Source of the DNA: Saccharina japonica | Lineage: Eukaryota; Sar; Phaeophyceae; Laminariales; Laminariaceae | Length of the DNA stretch: 64,000 bases | Assembly: GCA_008828725.1 (NCBI GenBank) | Contig: MEHQ01004261.1 | Coordinates: 36,516-100,515, forward strand | Direction: 5' to 3' | In this document: positions 20,885 through 55,926 of the stretch, piece by piece | Layout of the letters: every line of letters begins with the position of its first letter | Numbering within the stretch: position 1 is the stretch's first letter | Notes under the pieces: model-generated | Databases searched by the model: none | Seen by the model: the letters and a program-made list of their open reading frames with translations, nothing else | Told to the model about the DNA's origin: nothing | Translations under genes and position numbers: made by a program

Positions 20885-21960
20885 GTGAACAGGAAAAAAA
20901 AGGGGAAAAAGGTTAATTTGATCTTCCTTGTTTTGTTTTCGCCGATATGCCCTTAATTAACAGAAGAAAAAAAAAACGAATGTGCCGAAATGAACATGCA
21001 AAACACGGTTCATAACTATATGCACACATACATGCCGACAAGCTCGTAGCGCTCGGCAACGCAGATTCGCCGGAGCAGCAGGCAGACACGACGACTATTA
21101 ATTCGACCCTCGGTAGTTTTTGCTGGTTTGATGAGCTGATACGCTCCCTCGGTGGCATACGGAGAGGTGTTTCTGCAGCGCAGCGCCAGTAAATGGCATT
21201 GACCTGCTTTTCCGTAGCTCATATCGAGTTGTGCAACATAGGTGTACTAAGGTATAAGGTACGCACTCACTTGCATTAGGTATACCCGGGTATGTACCAC
21301 TGACTATAGGTAGGTATATCATACCCGGATATGCACCGTGCTGAACACTTAGGTATCACACGTTAGGTACACGACGGTTAATGCGGTAGGTAATACCTTA
21401 CCTAAAACTTACTGTAGCTACGATAATAGGTATACGGCCAGCGATACTTACCTAGGCTTTAAATTACCAAAAATTAGTTACGACCTCCGATACCTTCCCC
21501 GGGTATCGGGCATACATACACATGGACATGAAACCCGCGGGCATAAGAACACACTCAACTGCGCCCTCAGACTTATGTAACTAAGTTGTACTTGTGACTT
21601 TAGGTTACCTCCGATACTACTTACCCACCAAGTGTTAGGTGCATTAGGTACGACCTCAAAATCGAACCCCCTGGTGTAGTTAGTATTTACATAATATAAC
21701 CTTGGAATGCTGGACGGTCGCACGAGTGAGTTTCTATTAGATGGGCGATGTACATGTGTACTGAAGTAAAGCGCCGTGTTTGTTGTGCAACCGAAAAGGG
21801 AAAAAAGAAGACTCTTCTCGCCAACAAAAAAAGGATAGGAATCAAAGACAGGAAGGAAGCTCTGCACGTGTTGGAAGGAGGCGGTGTCGAAGTGGGAGCT
21901 CTGAGAGGCCAAATAAATGCAAACCGTGAAAGGGATATTAGTGGGTATGTCTGTGTACAA
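20885..21960. other. No gene seen
   Basis: AT-rich sequence with scattered TAGGTATACC motifs at 21235-21480. No supported exon. Confidence 0.45.
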
Positions 21961-23155
21961 GGCGCTTCGCGTAGCTTCGCGTAGCTTCGCGTAGCTTCGC
22001 GTAGCTTCGCGTAGCTTCGCGTAGCTTCGCGTAGCTTCGCGTAGCTTCGCGTAGCTTCGCGTAGCTTCGCGTAGCTTCGCGTAGCTTCGCGTAGCTTCGC
22101 GTAGCTTCGCGTAGCTTCGCGTAGCTTCGCGTAGCTTCGCGTAGCTTCGCGTAGCTTCGCGTAGCTTCGCGTAGCTTCGCGTAGCTTCGCGTAGCTTCGC
22201 GTAGCTTCGCGTAGCTTCGCGTAGCTTCGCGTAGCTTCGCGTAGCTTCGCGTAGCTTCGCGTAGCTTCGCGTAGCTTCGCGTAGCTTCGCGTAGCTTCGC
22301 GTAGCTTCGCGTAGCTTCGCGTAGCTTCGCGTAGCTTCGCGTAGCTTCGCGTAGCTTCGCGTAGCTTCGCGTAGCTTCGCGTAGCTTCGCGTAGCTTCGC
22401 GTAGCTTCGCGTAGCTTCGCGTAGCTTCGCGTAGCTTCGCGTAGCTTCGCGTAGCTTCGCGTAGCTTCGCGTAGCTTCGCGTAGCTTCGCGTAGCTTCGC
22501 GTAGCTTCGCGTAGCTTCGCGTAGCTTCGCGTAGCTTCGCGTAGCTTCGCGTAGCTTCGCGTAGCTTCGCGTAGCTTCGCGTAGCTTCGCGTAGCTTCGC
22601 GTAGCTTCGCGTAGCTTCGCGTAGCTTCGCGTAGCTTCGCGTAGCTTCGCGTAGCTTCGCGTAGCTTCGCGTAGCTTCGCGTAGCTTCGCGTAGCTTCGC
22701 GTAGCTTCGCGTAGCTTCGCGTAGCTTCGCGTAGCTTCGCGTAGCTTCGCGTAGCTTCGCGTAGCTTCGCGTAGCTTCGCGTAGCTTCGCGTAGCTTCGC
22801 GTAGCTTCGCGTAGCTTCGCGTAGCTTCGCGTAGCTTCGCGTAGCTTCGCGTAGCTTCGCGTAGCTTCGCGTAGCTTCGCGTAGCTTCGCGTAGCTTCGC
22901 GTAGCTTCGCGTAGCTTCGCGTAGCTTCGCGTAGCTTCGCGTAGCTTCGCGTAGCTTCGCGTAGCTTCGCGTAGCTTCGCGTAGCTTCGCGTAGCTTCGC
23001 GTAGCTTCGCGTAGCTTCGCGTAGCTTCGCGTAGCTTCGCGTAGCTTCGCGTAGCTTCGCGTAGCTTCGCGTAGCTTCGCGTAGCTTCGCGTAGCTTCGC
23101 GTAGCTTCGCGTAGCTTCGCGTAGCTTCGCGTAGCTTCGCGTAGCTTCGCGTAGC
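21961..23155. repeat. 10-bp minisatellite GTAGCTTCGC, about 119 units
   Basis: Almost perfectly homogeneous head-to-tail array of GTAGCTTCGC. Because 10 is not divisible by three, every minus-strand frame gives the same cyclic decapeptide (REATRSYAKL) with no stop, while each plus frame meets TAG once per 30 bp. The minus reading extends from about 23493 to 21478, but its flanks show no recognisable domain or convincing start, so I do not call a gene. Confidence 0.95.
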
Positions 23156-23689
23156 AGGCGGTTCGGCCCGCCATGCTCGCTCATCAAGGACACAACATAG
23201 TATGAAATACAGTCACAGATGGCACAGACAATATCAAGGAGGAAACAGGCGACTTGCGAATGCCAAGAGCTCCATGCTCCAGGACAAACAAAGCTATAAC
23301 TGATATGTATGTTCGAAATAGAAAGCACGGCACCACGGCACACAGCAAAGGCGCTGCGCTTGCCTGCTGGGTGTGATTTGTTGTGCCTTTTTCGTGATGC
23401 ACCACTTTTTGTTTTTTGGATGAATCGAAGGAAAACAAAACGCAAAAACAAAACCTGGACCGATCCCGAAACAAATAATGTTCCCATCGGCAATTAAGAG
23501 CTGAGAGTAGACTCTGAGAAGGCCGGAGGGTGTGTCAACGCTGGGCTGCGAAGTAGGGGAGACACGCGAATTAAGGTTCATATACCATCATACGTGACGA
23601 GGTATTATTATTATATATAGCAGTTCCCTAACAAAGATTATTCCGGAAAGTTTATTGCAAGCAAGGGTGGGATCGACAAAACCCTCACA

Positions 23690-23895
23690 GGGCACGATTC
23701 TTGGTAGATCTCGCCACAGATCTGAACGTCAAGGCCTCGCGCAGGCGCTACGGCGCCGAGCGGGCGAGTCCGCTAAGCCGGGCGTTGCAGGCGAGGCGGG
23801 GGCACGCCTCAGCGAAGAAACCGCGCGGAAAGAAAGGTGGTCAGTGGCGGGAGAGATCCGCAGACCAAAGGATGGTCAGGTTCGGCTACGGACTC
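23690..23895 (+). other. GC-rich block, possible exon remnant
   Basis: A locally GC-rich, low-repeat stretch. One plus frame reads LAQALRRRAGESAKPGVAGE and then AGARLSEETARKERW; another frame is also open. No splice-site pair or known domain fixes it as coding. Confidence 0.2.
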
Positions 23896-23921
23896 AGATA
23901 GGGTTATTTTATGTACGAAAA

Positions 23922-23928
<7 letters not shown>

Positions 23929-23962
<34 letters not shown>
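23929..23962. repeat. G homopolymer, about 34 bases
   Basis: Uninterrupted G run after AAATACC. Length in the assembly is unlikely to be exact. Confidence 0.9.
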
Positions 23963-23963
<1 letters not shown>

Positions 23964-24238
23964 CCTCGTTAGATATGCTGCTATATAGGTACGGGGCCCT
24001 AATACCCTCCTGCCGAACATTCCCGGTAAGCTCGGTACGAACACAACAAATTCCGGTAGAACCCGACACATTGACGCGTTGAACGATAGAGGTATATAAT
24101 ACCCTCTGGTATATGTGTAGGGAGGGGGGTATAATTAATTAACTTAGCGAAAGAGGGAAAAGTAATGGTTCGGCAGAGGCATAGGTTGTTCGTGGTATGG
24201 GGGGGGTACAATTAATTAATTTAGCGAAAGAGGGAGAG

Positions 24239-24628
24239 GAATATACCTTATTTTGGGCGAAACGTTTTCTGAATGACCTACTTAACCCCTTAAGAACTGG
24301 TCCCACGATTTTGGCGACAAACCACTTGGAATTAGTGTGGGATCAGTTTTTGCAGTTCTGAAAGGGTTAAGAACTGGTGACACGATTTTGGGGACAAACT
24401 ACTTGAAATTAGTGTGTGGTCAGCTTTGCAGTTCTGAAAGGATTAAGCCAAAATCGTCGGACTTTCGCCGTTGTGTTCCAATACCAAGTAGTCCATGGAT
24501 AGCACCTTTTAGTTTCCTCCAAAATCAGTTTTTGGGTGTGAGGTATACGAATAGTGTAGTACAGAGCCCCTCTAGTGACCTCCCTCTCAAAAAAAACATG
24601 GGTCACCTCTACCGTAGCCATGCGTCTT
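24239..24628. mobile_element. GACGCATGCTACGG element, minus orientation, with two nested MITEs
   Basis: The right end reads CACCTCTACCGTAGCCATGC followed by GTC, the reverse complement of the family terminus GACGCATGCTACGGTAGAGG. The interior contains TCCAAAATCAGTTTTTGGGT. Two TTAA-type MITEs sit inside. Confidence 0.55.
24282..24446. mobile_element. Two head-to-tail TTAA-type MITEs
   Basis: First copy 24282-24370 and second 24367-24446, sharing the middle TTAA. Each has the AGAACTGG...CAGTTCTGAAAGG termini. Insertion of one copy into the TTAA of another explains the arrangement. Confidence 0.75.
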
Positions 24629-25224
24629 TTCGGGAAGCTCGGCACGCCCACCGAAGATGAACCCGGGCAACGGTTTACTTACCGTTTACAGAACACGCCC
24701 TTGGTTCATTGAAGAAAAGAAATGTCGGCTATGTATGTAAAGTAGAAACACACGGCGGTGGTGATTTGTTTTCTGGAAATAGAACGCACAAAACGAACCA
24801 GCAAGTACAGGTCGTATGGGGTCAGTTTGCCTCCGATGCAGCTGCTGCCGCTGCTGCCGCCGCTGCTGCTGCTGCTGTTGCTTAAACGTCCACTGCATTG
24901 TAGTACCGGTAGATTCCGACCCCGCAAAATAAGCAAAAAAAAAAAAAAAAAAACGAGCGAGTATCACAGCGCCACACGAGTGTTGTCGATACTTCTGCCT
25001 GGAAATAATCGCGATATTTTTACAGGAGCTCAAAAACAAAGCTATAAATACAACGAAAGGCAAAATCAACTCTAATGAAAACACGAAAAACAAATAAAAA
25101 AAAGACCCCCGCAAGCATCCGAAATAGCCGAAACTTCATCCGAGGGTGTCATTCTTGGGGGTAAACCACGCTCGAAACACAAAAGATCAAAGTCACAAAA
25201 TGACAAATAGGAATGCGAGCATTC

Positions 25225-25350
25225 CCGGGGGGGGGGGGGGGGGGGAGGTACTTGATATTCATGCATGGCCGTAGCCGTATGACCATAGACCCTCGCATCC
25301 TACAATTCCGGGACGGAGCATGTCGGGTTTTCACCGACCAGGTAGACAGT
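25225..25350 (-). mobile_element. C-tailed element family A, truncated
   Basis: G run, then TACTTGATATTCATGCATGG, CCGTAGCCGTATGACCATAG, and on to GGGTTTTCACCGACCAGG. Confidence 0.65.
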
Positions 25351-25509
25351 GGGGTAGGGGGGTGGGGGGAGTAGGAGCGCTCAGTTGTTGCACGCCGGCG
25401 CCCCTCCTCGTTACGTTTATACCGCTCGAGCCGAAAAAAAAACTGGGGCCAACCCTCGCAATGTTCTCTTACCCAAGACTCCGAAAAAAAATCATGTTGG
25501 ACTGGAAAA

Positions 25510-25880
25510 ACCCAATAAACAATCGTAGCCACACCACCAGATAACAAAACAAACCAACGAACCGATTGACCAGTAAATCAGCCATGGAATCCGCCATCGA
25601 ATGGACCAACCGAAGGCAATCAACCGACCAATCAATAACCAACCAAATCAATCAATCAACCAATCGACCAATCATTCAGCCAATCGATCGACCAGTCACC
25701 ATCCCGTATTCAACGAACCAATCAACCAAGGAACCCAAACCAATCGACCAAGTCATTTTAAGTTATCACATCCGACCAAACTACCTACCTACCAGGCCAT
25801 AATAACCGACCACACCCAAATCAAAACCAACCCACCAACGAACCACAAACCAGTCGAGACGCACGGCGCATTCTCGAATG
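25510..25880. repeat. CAACCAATC-type low-complexity array
   Basis: Irregular ACCAATCAACC units like those at 1846-2205. No supported coding sequence. Confidence 0.7.
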
Positions 25881-26717
25881 CGTCGCACACCCAACGCAGC
25901 AAACGACAACAGCTATGATATCTCACACAACACCTGCTTACTCGAATGTGCGCTTAGGCTATGATACTGCCTTCTACGGTTGGCGGCTTGGCACTGAATT
26001 GCAGCAATGTATACGAACCGACCCTAGCTTCGACAAAATGATTCGACATTTCCAAAATACTGGAACTCCTCATTGCACCTTAGCCCTAATAGGACTGCAC
26101 TGTTACATAAACAAACATTTCAGTCTAACTTCGGGGTAAGTTATCCCCGAAACGGGCTTCCCAGTCCTAAACGAGAAAATTCCGAGAAACTTATCCACAG
26201 TCGGTCGGGGTTTATATGGCGGTTGAGCGTCGAGGATATCCAACGGTTTTCTCGAATCCGGGCCTAAAGCCGAAAGAAAAAAGAAAAAAAAATTCCGTTG
26301 GATGGTCAACAAAATCAATAACCTTACTCGTAGGAGACCGCCGGTGTGGCGCTTTGGCGCGCCGCCCCTCAGGCCAAAACCGGTATGTTAAGGCCAAAAC
26401 AGGCCTCCACGCGCCCAAAATGACCGGTTTCCTGATGTAGGTAGCATTGTTATTATTATTTACCAGCATGTCACAAATATATAAGGCAGTTTCGGACACT
26501 ATGCGGCATACATTAGGCACGCCAAAACTTCCTACTGGTGGCGCGTACGTATGATAGAGCCGTGAAATGAAGTTGGTCGATAAGCCGACCCCCTCAAAAG
26601 GCAAAAAACAAAAACGTCAACAACAACAGCGGGAAAAACAATAAGGTGGAAAAAACATCGAGCTATATAGTCGAAAGCCCGATGGTTCCAAGGCCGCTTA
26701 TTCCCTTCCCTGGTGAC

Positions 26718-26749
<32 letters not shown>

Positions 26750-26911
26750 AAGCTATTAATAGAATTTCCACGGTCAAGGCTTGAATGTTTCGACGTGAAA
26801 GTATTTGACGTGCACTTCATTTTTTTTTGGTGGTTTGAAAAAGTCAAAAATATGTTTTCATGGTTGAAAGCTCAACTATTATTATTATTATTATTCCCCC
26901 CCAGGAAAGGG
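25881..26911. other. No gene seen downstream of the PI4K stop
   Basis: Contains a (CTG)10 run at 26720-26750 and an (ATT) run at 26877-26894, which would lie in the 3' flank of the minus-strand kinase gene. No polyadenylation signal can be fixed by eye. Confidence 0.45.
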
Positions 26912-50189
<23,278 letters not shown>

Positions 50190-50426
50190 CTTCACGGCGG
50201 AGGGTTGTGTGGGGAAAACAGGTAGGGAAGCAACACGTTGGATGTTGTTTACTGTACAACATGTCGAGAACTACTGTAACATGTTGTTGTTGTATACTAC
50301 GAGTGTTTTGACACAAACTCGAAGCCAAAATCGAGTCCGTGGTCATAGGAGGAGTGGGTTAGTACTTCGTATACCTCAGGATAACCGTGCCTCTCCAGTC
50401 ACGGTCTATTTTCGGAAGGTAGGGGC

Positions 50427-50965
50427 CGGGGGGGGCGTACTTCATTTTCATGCATGAGTGCACGGCCGTAGTCATATGACCATAGACCCTCGCATCCCTA
50501 CAATGCCGGGACGGAGCACGTTGGGTTTTCACCAACCAGGCAGACATTGCTTGCACCAAGCGCGAAGCGCCGTGAGGTATTGGGCGAGTCGCATGGAGGG
50601 TGAGCTGCATCCTGCTAAGAACCGCCTCTGAGGCGGACTTGCATATGGACGACAGCTTCAATGAGTTAATTTAATTTCTGGTGTGGCCACTTCCGGAGAC
50701 AGCAATGGGTTTTACTATGTAACTGCCTCGCGGATGCCTTACCATTTTAACACTACGTGATACGACCATTCCCCTTGTGCGGAACAAAGGTTCTCCACCC
50801 CGCACAAATGATCTACTCGATCGCCAGCTTTGGTGACCGCCAAAAAAAAATACCAAAAAAAAACGGCACCCTGGTTGTCTAGCTCACGCAGCGAGTGGCG
50901 TGTTTTACAGCGTCGTTGCCAACCGACGCCAACCCAACCTATAAATATTTCATATATTTATAGGG
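50427..50965 (-). mobile_element. C-tailed retroposon-like element, family A, full length
   Basis: Nearly identical to 45095-45625: G run, ATGCATGAGTGCACGGCCGT, the full core, CAGCGAGTGGCGTGTTTTAC and AACCCAACCTATAAATATTT. High similarity between the two implies recent activity. Confidence 0.75.
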
Positions 50966-51739
50966 GAGGGGGGGAACATTAACATTAGCAGCAGCAACAG
51001 GAGTTGCAGCGGCGGCGGCGGCGGCGGCGGCGGCGGTGGCAGGCAGAGACAATTTGGCAATAGAGGTGGCCTGGAGCCTTGCAACTCGAGACAAACCAAC
51101 GATCGGTGCAGTACTGCTGCGCGATCAAAATAAACAGGCGGCAGTACAAAGACCACCCTACCTCGGCAACGGCTCTATCGCTGCAAGCATGCCCGGTATG
51201 TGTCGCAACGACCACCACCAGCTTGTAGGTCACGTGTCATACAACTCTTATCGATCCATTACGCCTGATCACGGCCAAAATTGGCAAAACAGCTCCTGCC
51301 TAGACAACTCTTCCTTTCGGCGCGTATTTGACAACCCTGGCGGAAAACATTACCGCCCTCTGACGGAACAAAATACCGCAAAAACCATGGCTCAAGTTGA
51401 AGAGACGACATCCCCGCTACGAGCGAGCGATTTTTGTATCCGTGCCGCATGACTAAAAAAGCTGCCACGCCAATCGTTGGAGCCTTCCCGCTTGGCCAGC
51501 GGGATTGCCAATGCAAAGGGTCGAGGCGCACATCACCGTGCTTGAACTTCACGGGTACGAGCCAAGCCGGCATCGCCCTTGTCGCAGCAGGTCGCAAGGC
51601 CACAAGCACAAGCCCAAGCGCCAAAATAGCGGTCAAAAGACAGCGCCGCTCCCCGGGGGGTGCAGGGGTTTCCAACATACATTGTTCCTAGGGGAGAGGG
51701 GGCGTTATGTTTACGTACGTATATAGCAGAGGTCTCCCA

Positions 51740-51905
51740 ATATGGCGGGCGGGTCTGAATAAGGCGGTATCCCGATATAAGGCGGTCAAAATCGCTTGGC
51801 GCGACTGGGGAATGGCAATCACAACCTGGAATGAAATAATAAGGTGCCTTCCCTCAATAAGGCGGTCATATTGCTCTGGCACACCACCGCCTTAATGGGG
51901 GGACA
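51740..51905. mobile_element. TAAGGCGG element, short copy
   Basis: AATAAGGCGGTATCCCGATA, CGCTTGGCGCGACTGGGGAA, CATATTGCTCTGGCACACCA, CCGCCTTAATGG. Confidence 0.65.
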
Positions 51906-52312
51906 CATACTGTATACGGCGACCCAGACTAATTACTCACCGTTCCCGACATATATCACGCCGGAATGCGGTAAGAATCCACATCGATATTGGCGGGTCT
52001 CTGTGGAGAGCCTCACATCAGACGGCCTCCCTACCTCCGAGCGAAAAAAACGTCTCTTATGTGTTCACCGTTCGACACCGGCAGTCGACCACACCATGGC
52101 GCTGCTTTTTTTTTGGGCGGGGGGGAGGGTGGCCATTTTTCATGCTGTTCGTGCGCCGACCAGCGGACGGTCCCCTCTGCAATGGTTTGAGAAGCAAGCA
52201 ACCGTCTCAAAACCATCGCAGCGGGGTCTGCTGGTCCAACGTGTGCGTGCTACGATAGAGGCATATAGCACATTTTGGTTATACGTGACCATTTTGTAGA
52301 CGATCGAGCCCC

Positions 52313-52518
52313 TTAAGGGCCCATATTAACGAGTACAAAATAAATTCAACTTGGAAAAAATAAAATTCAAATACGATTTTCATTGGTCAACACACGCACC
52401 AGCACCAAAGATTAGGATCTTGGGGTATAATCTTGGGTGGTGGTGCGGGTTCTGACCAATGAAAAGCGGATTTGATTTTTTTTTCCATTTTTTTTTTCTT
52501 CGTTAAAACGGTCCCTAA
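52313..52518. mobile_element. TTAGGGCCCG fold-back MITE, second copy
   Basis: TTAAGGGCCCATATTAACGA at the left and CGTTAAAACGGTCCCTAA at the right. Its centre is identical to that of 32527-32741. Confidence 0.7.
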
Positions 52519-53012
52519 CCCAAAACCGTCGGACTTTTCGTTCTTGTGTTGCAATGCTGCATATGTTCGTTCATCGGGCAAGAACTTTCATTTTCCTCCA
52601 AAAATCGGTTCTTGACTCGAGGGTGGTCGAAAAATATTTTTTCGACACCTCACCTCGAATTGTTCAACTTTGACCTTTTGACAGGGGGGGGGGGTACCTG
52701 AGACCGTCCCCTCCCTCTACGCCTGTAAAATAACTATATAAAACTGAACACAGGGGACAGTATAGAGCCCCCCCCCCCCCCCCTGCTTGATATACAAGGC
52801 CTTCCATAGTACTACAATACTACCGGACACCGTCCCCTCCCTCTATTGAAAACAGGGGACGGTAGAGAGCCGTCCCCTGCTTGATACAAGACCTTCCATA
52901 GTACTACAATACTACTGGGCGGCGCTGCGACCTATACGAGTAGGCCGCAACTGCGTAGTGACAGCGACTGCAGCAGTAGTGAGCGGAACAAAGGAGCTAT
53001 GAGCTCGCTCGA

Positions 53013-53175
53013 AGGTGGATCAGAAGGCCCCGAAGAGTCGTGGGATCGGCAGGCTTGGCATGGAATGTCGAGTGCGTTCTTTTCTTGCTTCGGCACATTG
53101 TATTCGGTCGACAAGCTTGGTCGGATCAACATGCAGGTTCCTTCCTTCTTAGCAGATAGATCGATAGACCCCAGG
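53013..53175 (+). CDS. Possible small hypothetical coding sequence
   Basis: ATG at 52998-53000 or the in-frame sequence after it opens about 58 codons: MSSLEGGSEGPEESWDRQAW, HGMSSAFFSCFGTLYSVDKL, GRINMQVPSFLADRSIDPR, then TAG. The composition is protein-like, and CAG|GTTCCT could be a donor after GRINMQ. No homology is recognised; it may be chance. Confidence 0.2.
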
Positions 53176-53569
53176 TAGGTATCTTCGACACCTGTGTATA
53201 CCCTTGCAACGATAATCGATCAGGGAAACCAACTGCTGACCCTGCCTGTGGTGTCATTGGCTGCTTGCCTTCCCACACAAGTCCCACATGCTTCTGTACA
53301 CACGTCGTGTACGTCACTGTCGGCGACATCGCGAACAGTGTTCGACACTCACCACATATATTACATCGTGGCAAAGCAGAACAAACATTCAAGGTAAAAT
53401 ATGTCGCACGAGGGATGTATGTGTGGTGTCATGTTACGCTATTTGACTCGATGTGAGGCTTTGCGCCTCTCCGGTACTCTGTCACACAAATAACATATGA
53501 TACGTACACCGATACACGCTGGATACACTAAAAAAAAATGTTGTTAAAAAATAATTTCGAGCCCTCCGG

Positions 53570-53942
53570 CGGGGGGGGGGGGGGGGGTGTACTCATGTCG
53601 TGCACGGCCGTAGTCATATGACCATAGACCCTCGCATCCCTACAATGCCGGGACGGAGCACGTTGGGTTTTCACCAACCAGGCAGACATTGCTTGCACCA
53701 AGCGCGAAGCGCCGTGAGGTATTGGGCGAGTCGCATGGAGGGTGAGCTGCATCCTGCTAAGAACCGCCTCTGAGGCGGACTTGCATATGGACGACAGCTT
53801 CGATGAGTTAATTTAATTTCTGGTGTGGCCACTTCCGGAGACAGCAATGGGTTTTACTATGTAACTGCCTCGCGGATGCCTTACCATATTAACACTACGT
53901 GATACGACCATTCCCCCTTGTGCGGAGCAAAGGTTCTCCAGG
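53570..53942 (-). mobile_element. C-tailed element family A, 5'-truncated
   Basis: G run, then TACTCATGTCGTGCACGGCC and the core, through TGTGCGGAGCAAAGGTTCTC. It breaks off abruptly at 53942 where other copies continue. 5' truncation is typical of target-primed retroposons. Confidence 0.75.
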
Positions 53943-53985
53943 TGTATGATATCCAAATCCCCGGCCGCCCCTGCTTGACTTGCTA

Positions 53986-54110
53986 ATATTGTGGGGGAGC
54001 ATAGTAAATAGGCACCTACGGTACACACTAAAACCTATATATTCACAGTACCTATTTTTACCAACAAAGTTTGGTCCTATTTACTAGTGTTTACTATGGT
54101 CCCCCGTAAT
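53986..54110. mobile_element. TTACGGGGGACC MITE
   Basis: ATTGTGGGGGAGCATAGTAA at the left and TTTACTATGGTCCCCCGTAA at the right. Internal AAAACCTATATATT as in the other copies. Confidence 0.75.
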
Positions 54111-54308
54111 AGTGTAGAGCCCCTAAAGTGAACAAACAGCCTCAGAAAATGTCCTGTATACAGGTGCACCTCTACGTATATATATCGTAGCACGCGTCAA
54201 GAAAGAGCCCCGCCGCGGGGGGGGGTGGACTTGCCAATGCCAGACGAAGAACAAGGAGCACTTTTGTTCGAGTACGTACTTCTCGGGAGATAAGAAGCCG
54301 TATCATAC

Positions 54309-54418
54309 CTCAACAAACAGCCACGCAACAAAAAAAGTTCGTCGTTGTTGCCAGGTGGATGGAGCCTGCAGCGGGACTTCTCCGGCTGCCCGGCCAGGGG
54401 AGAACGTGCAGGGGTTTC
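54309..54418 (-). CDS. Candidate upstream exon of the PI4K gene
   Basis: The T-rich tract and acceptor TTTTCTTTAG and the donor GTTGAG|GTATGA are good. Entered after two bases it reads NPCTFSPGRAAGEVPLQAPS, TWQQRRTFFVAWLFVE and joins 50189 in phase 0; the PH-like exon at 60748 would supply the missing base. Another frame is also open, so the reading is not certain. Confidence 0.4.
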
Positions 54419-54673
54419 CTAAAGAAAATGCACCGCTGCTGTTACTACTAAGGGAGACAGACAGGGGGGGTCGTGTCGTTACCAGATGGCGACACAAACG
54501 ATACCACTAACTCCTTGAGCTTGAGTTGACTATAGGTGTATCTCGAAGAAGGGGGACGGGACTACTGTAACGCCAGATTCGGTGTTATATCACTTGAGCA
54601 GAGTGTCAAGCCCTACCCATCCGGCCAGCCCGTTGCCGTGCTCTCACTCGCGTAATGACCGCCAAATTTGGCG

Positions 54674-54787
54674 TTACGGTTGTGGGGGAACGTAGTAACC
54701 AGGACCAAATAGGCTTAGTAAAAATACTGAAATATATAGGTTTTAGTGTATGTGCTGGGTCCTGATTACTATATGGTCCCCCGTAAT
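54674..54787. mobile_element. TTACGGGGGACC MITE, diverged
   Basis: TTACGGTTGTGGGGGAACGT at the left and ACTATATGGTCCCCCGTAAT at the right. Internal AATATATAGGTTTTAGTGTA is inverted relative to the copy at 53986. Confidence 0.65.
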
Positions 54788-55064
54788 AGTCGCGTCCCTC
54801 CTCCTCGGTGGACACCTATAGTAAAATCAAGTAGTTAGTGGGGGGATTTTTGTGTCGATGTGCGGTGACGGCACTACGTTTACGTAATTACGGCGACCCA
54901 GACCGATTACGAACCCGCTCGTGGACGCCCCGCCCTGATGCCGCAATACGATAACCCAACATCGGACTTTGGCGTGGTTGTTGATATACTTTTCGGAAGG
55001 AAACAAAATGAACACACCGAGTGGTGAAACCTACCATTTTCCCTCCGAAGTCTTACCACCACGT

Positions 55065-55485
55065 CCCTAGAAAGAAGGACCATGTCCCTGAGCATAAGGA
55101 CCATGTCTCTCAACATATGGACCATGTCATTAAACATAAGGACCAGGTCCCTAAACATACGGACCACGTCCCTCAACATAACGACCATGTCCCTCAACAT
55201 ACGGACCATGTCATTAAACATAAGGACCATGTCCCTCAGGATAACGACCATGTCCCTAAACATATGGACCACGTCCCTAAACAGAACGACCATGTCCCTC
55301 AACATAAGGACCATGTCATTAAACATTAGGACCCTGTCCCTAAACATGAGGATCATGTCCCTAAACATATGGACCATGTCCCAAAACATAAGGACCAGGT
55401 CCCTCAACATAAGGACCAGGTCCCTCAACATAAGGGCCATGTCCCTAACCATACGGATCATATCCCTCAACGTAACGATCGTGTC
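55065..55485. repeat. 21-bp minisatellite GACCATGTCCCTCAACATAAG
   Basis: About 20 imperfect units with a few 18- or 24-bp variants. Because 21 is a multiple of three, several frames on both strands stay open (KDHVPQH-type, SLNIRTM-type, RDMVLML-type). No start, splice site or domain favours one, so this is called as a repeat only. Confidence 0.9.
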
Positions 55486-55599
55486 CAGGACTGGTTGTAC
55501 ACCAACCGTTCACCCCAAAAGTCCCTATCTTCAGGGACAAGAGTGGCACGACACAGTTTGCAAGCTTCGGTGTGACATAAACGCCTTTACGATTTACAA

Positions 55600-55795
55600 C
55601 CCCCGAGAAAAGAAAGTCCCATGCTTCTTCTTCTGCCCCCCCGCGCCAGTTGGCCACCATGACGCCCTCTTCTTTGCTGTCCGTTTGACGCTGTGCGAAG
55701 CCAAATGGACAGCAAACAAGACTTCGTCGCGGCAGTCGACCGGCGCAAGCGGAAGAAAAAAAAGCATGGGAACTTCTTCTCCGAGTCATTCAAGC
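55600..55795. repeat. Imperfect hairpin sequence
   Basis: AAGTCCCATGCTTCTTCTTC near the left is inverted as AAGAAAAAAAAGCATGGGAA at the right. TTTGCTGTCCGTTTGACGC and AAATGGACAGCAAA form the inner stem. May be a fold-back element. Confidence 0.55.
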
Positions 55796-55926
55796 CGTAT
55801 CATATATACGTACCTCGACAGCCACGCCAAGTTCGTTCGTAAGTTCGTGCTTACGATAGGGGTACGAGTAACACATTTTGGCGAAAATCTTGTTTTCTGA
55901 ATGACTGGATGGAGCTCCTTCACCCC

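Larger units (their letters stand above)
50190..54308. other. Region without a secure gene
   Basis: Holds family A copies (50427, 53570), the TAAGGCGG element, a nested MITE copy, and open readings of 130-140 codons on both strands at 51030-51690 that match nothing I recognise. Two tandem 110-bp units with ACCGTCCCCTCCCTCT and CCATAGTACTACAATACTAC lie at 52690-52920. Confidence 0.5.

Noticed and set aside
21961-23155. CRISPR array
   Set aside because: No unique spacers; the unit is a continuous 10-bp tandem repeat in a eukaryotic context.
21478-23493. A 671-codon minus-strand reading through the 10-bp array
   Set aside because: The openness is a mechanical consequence of the repeat unit; the flanks have no recognisable domain, reliable start or splice signal. 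Kept as a repeat and a finding.
51036-51678. Overlapping 138- and 139-codon readings on opposite strands
   Set aside because: Neither shows a domain, splice logic or composition that sets it apart; no basis to choose.
55082-55900. 272-codon plus-strand protein of SLNIRTM repeats
   Set aside because: Repeat-driven; both strands are open and no splice or start context is convincing.
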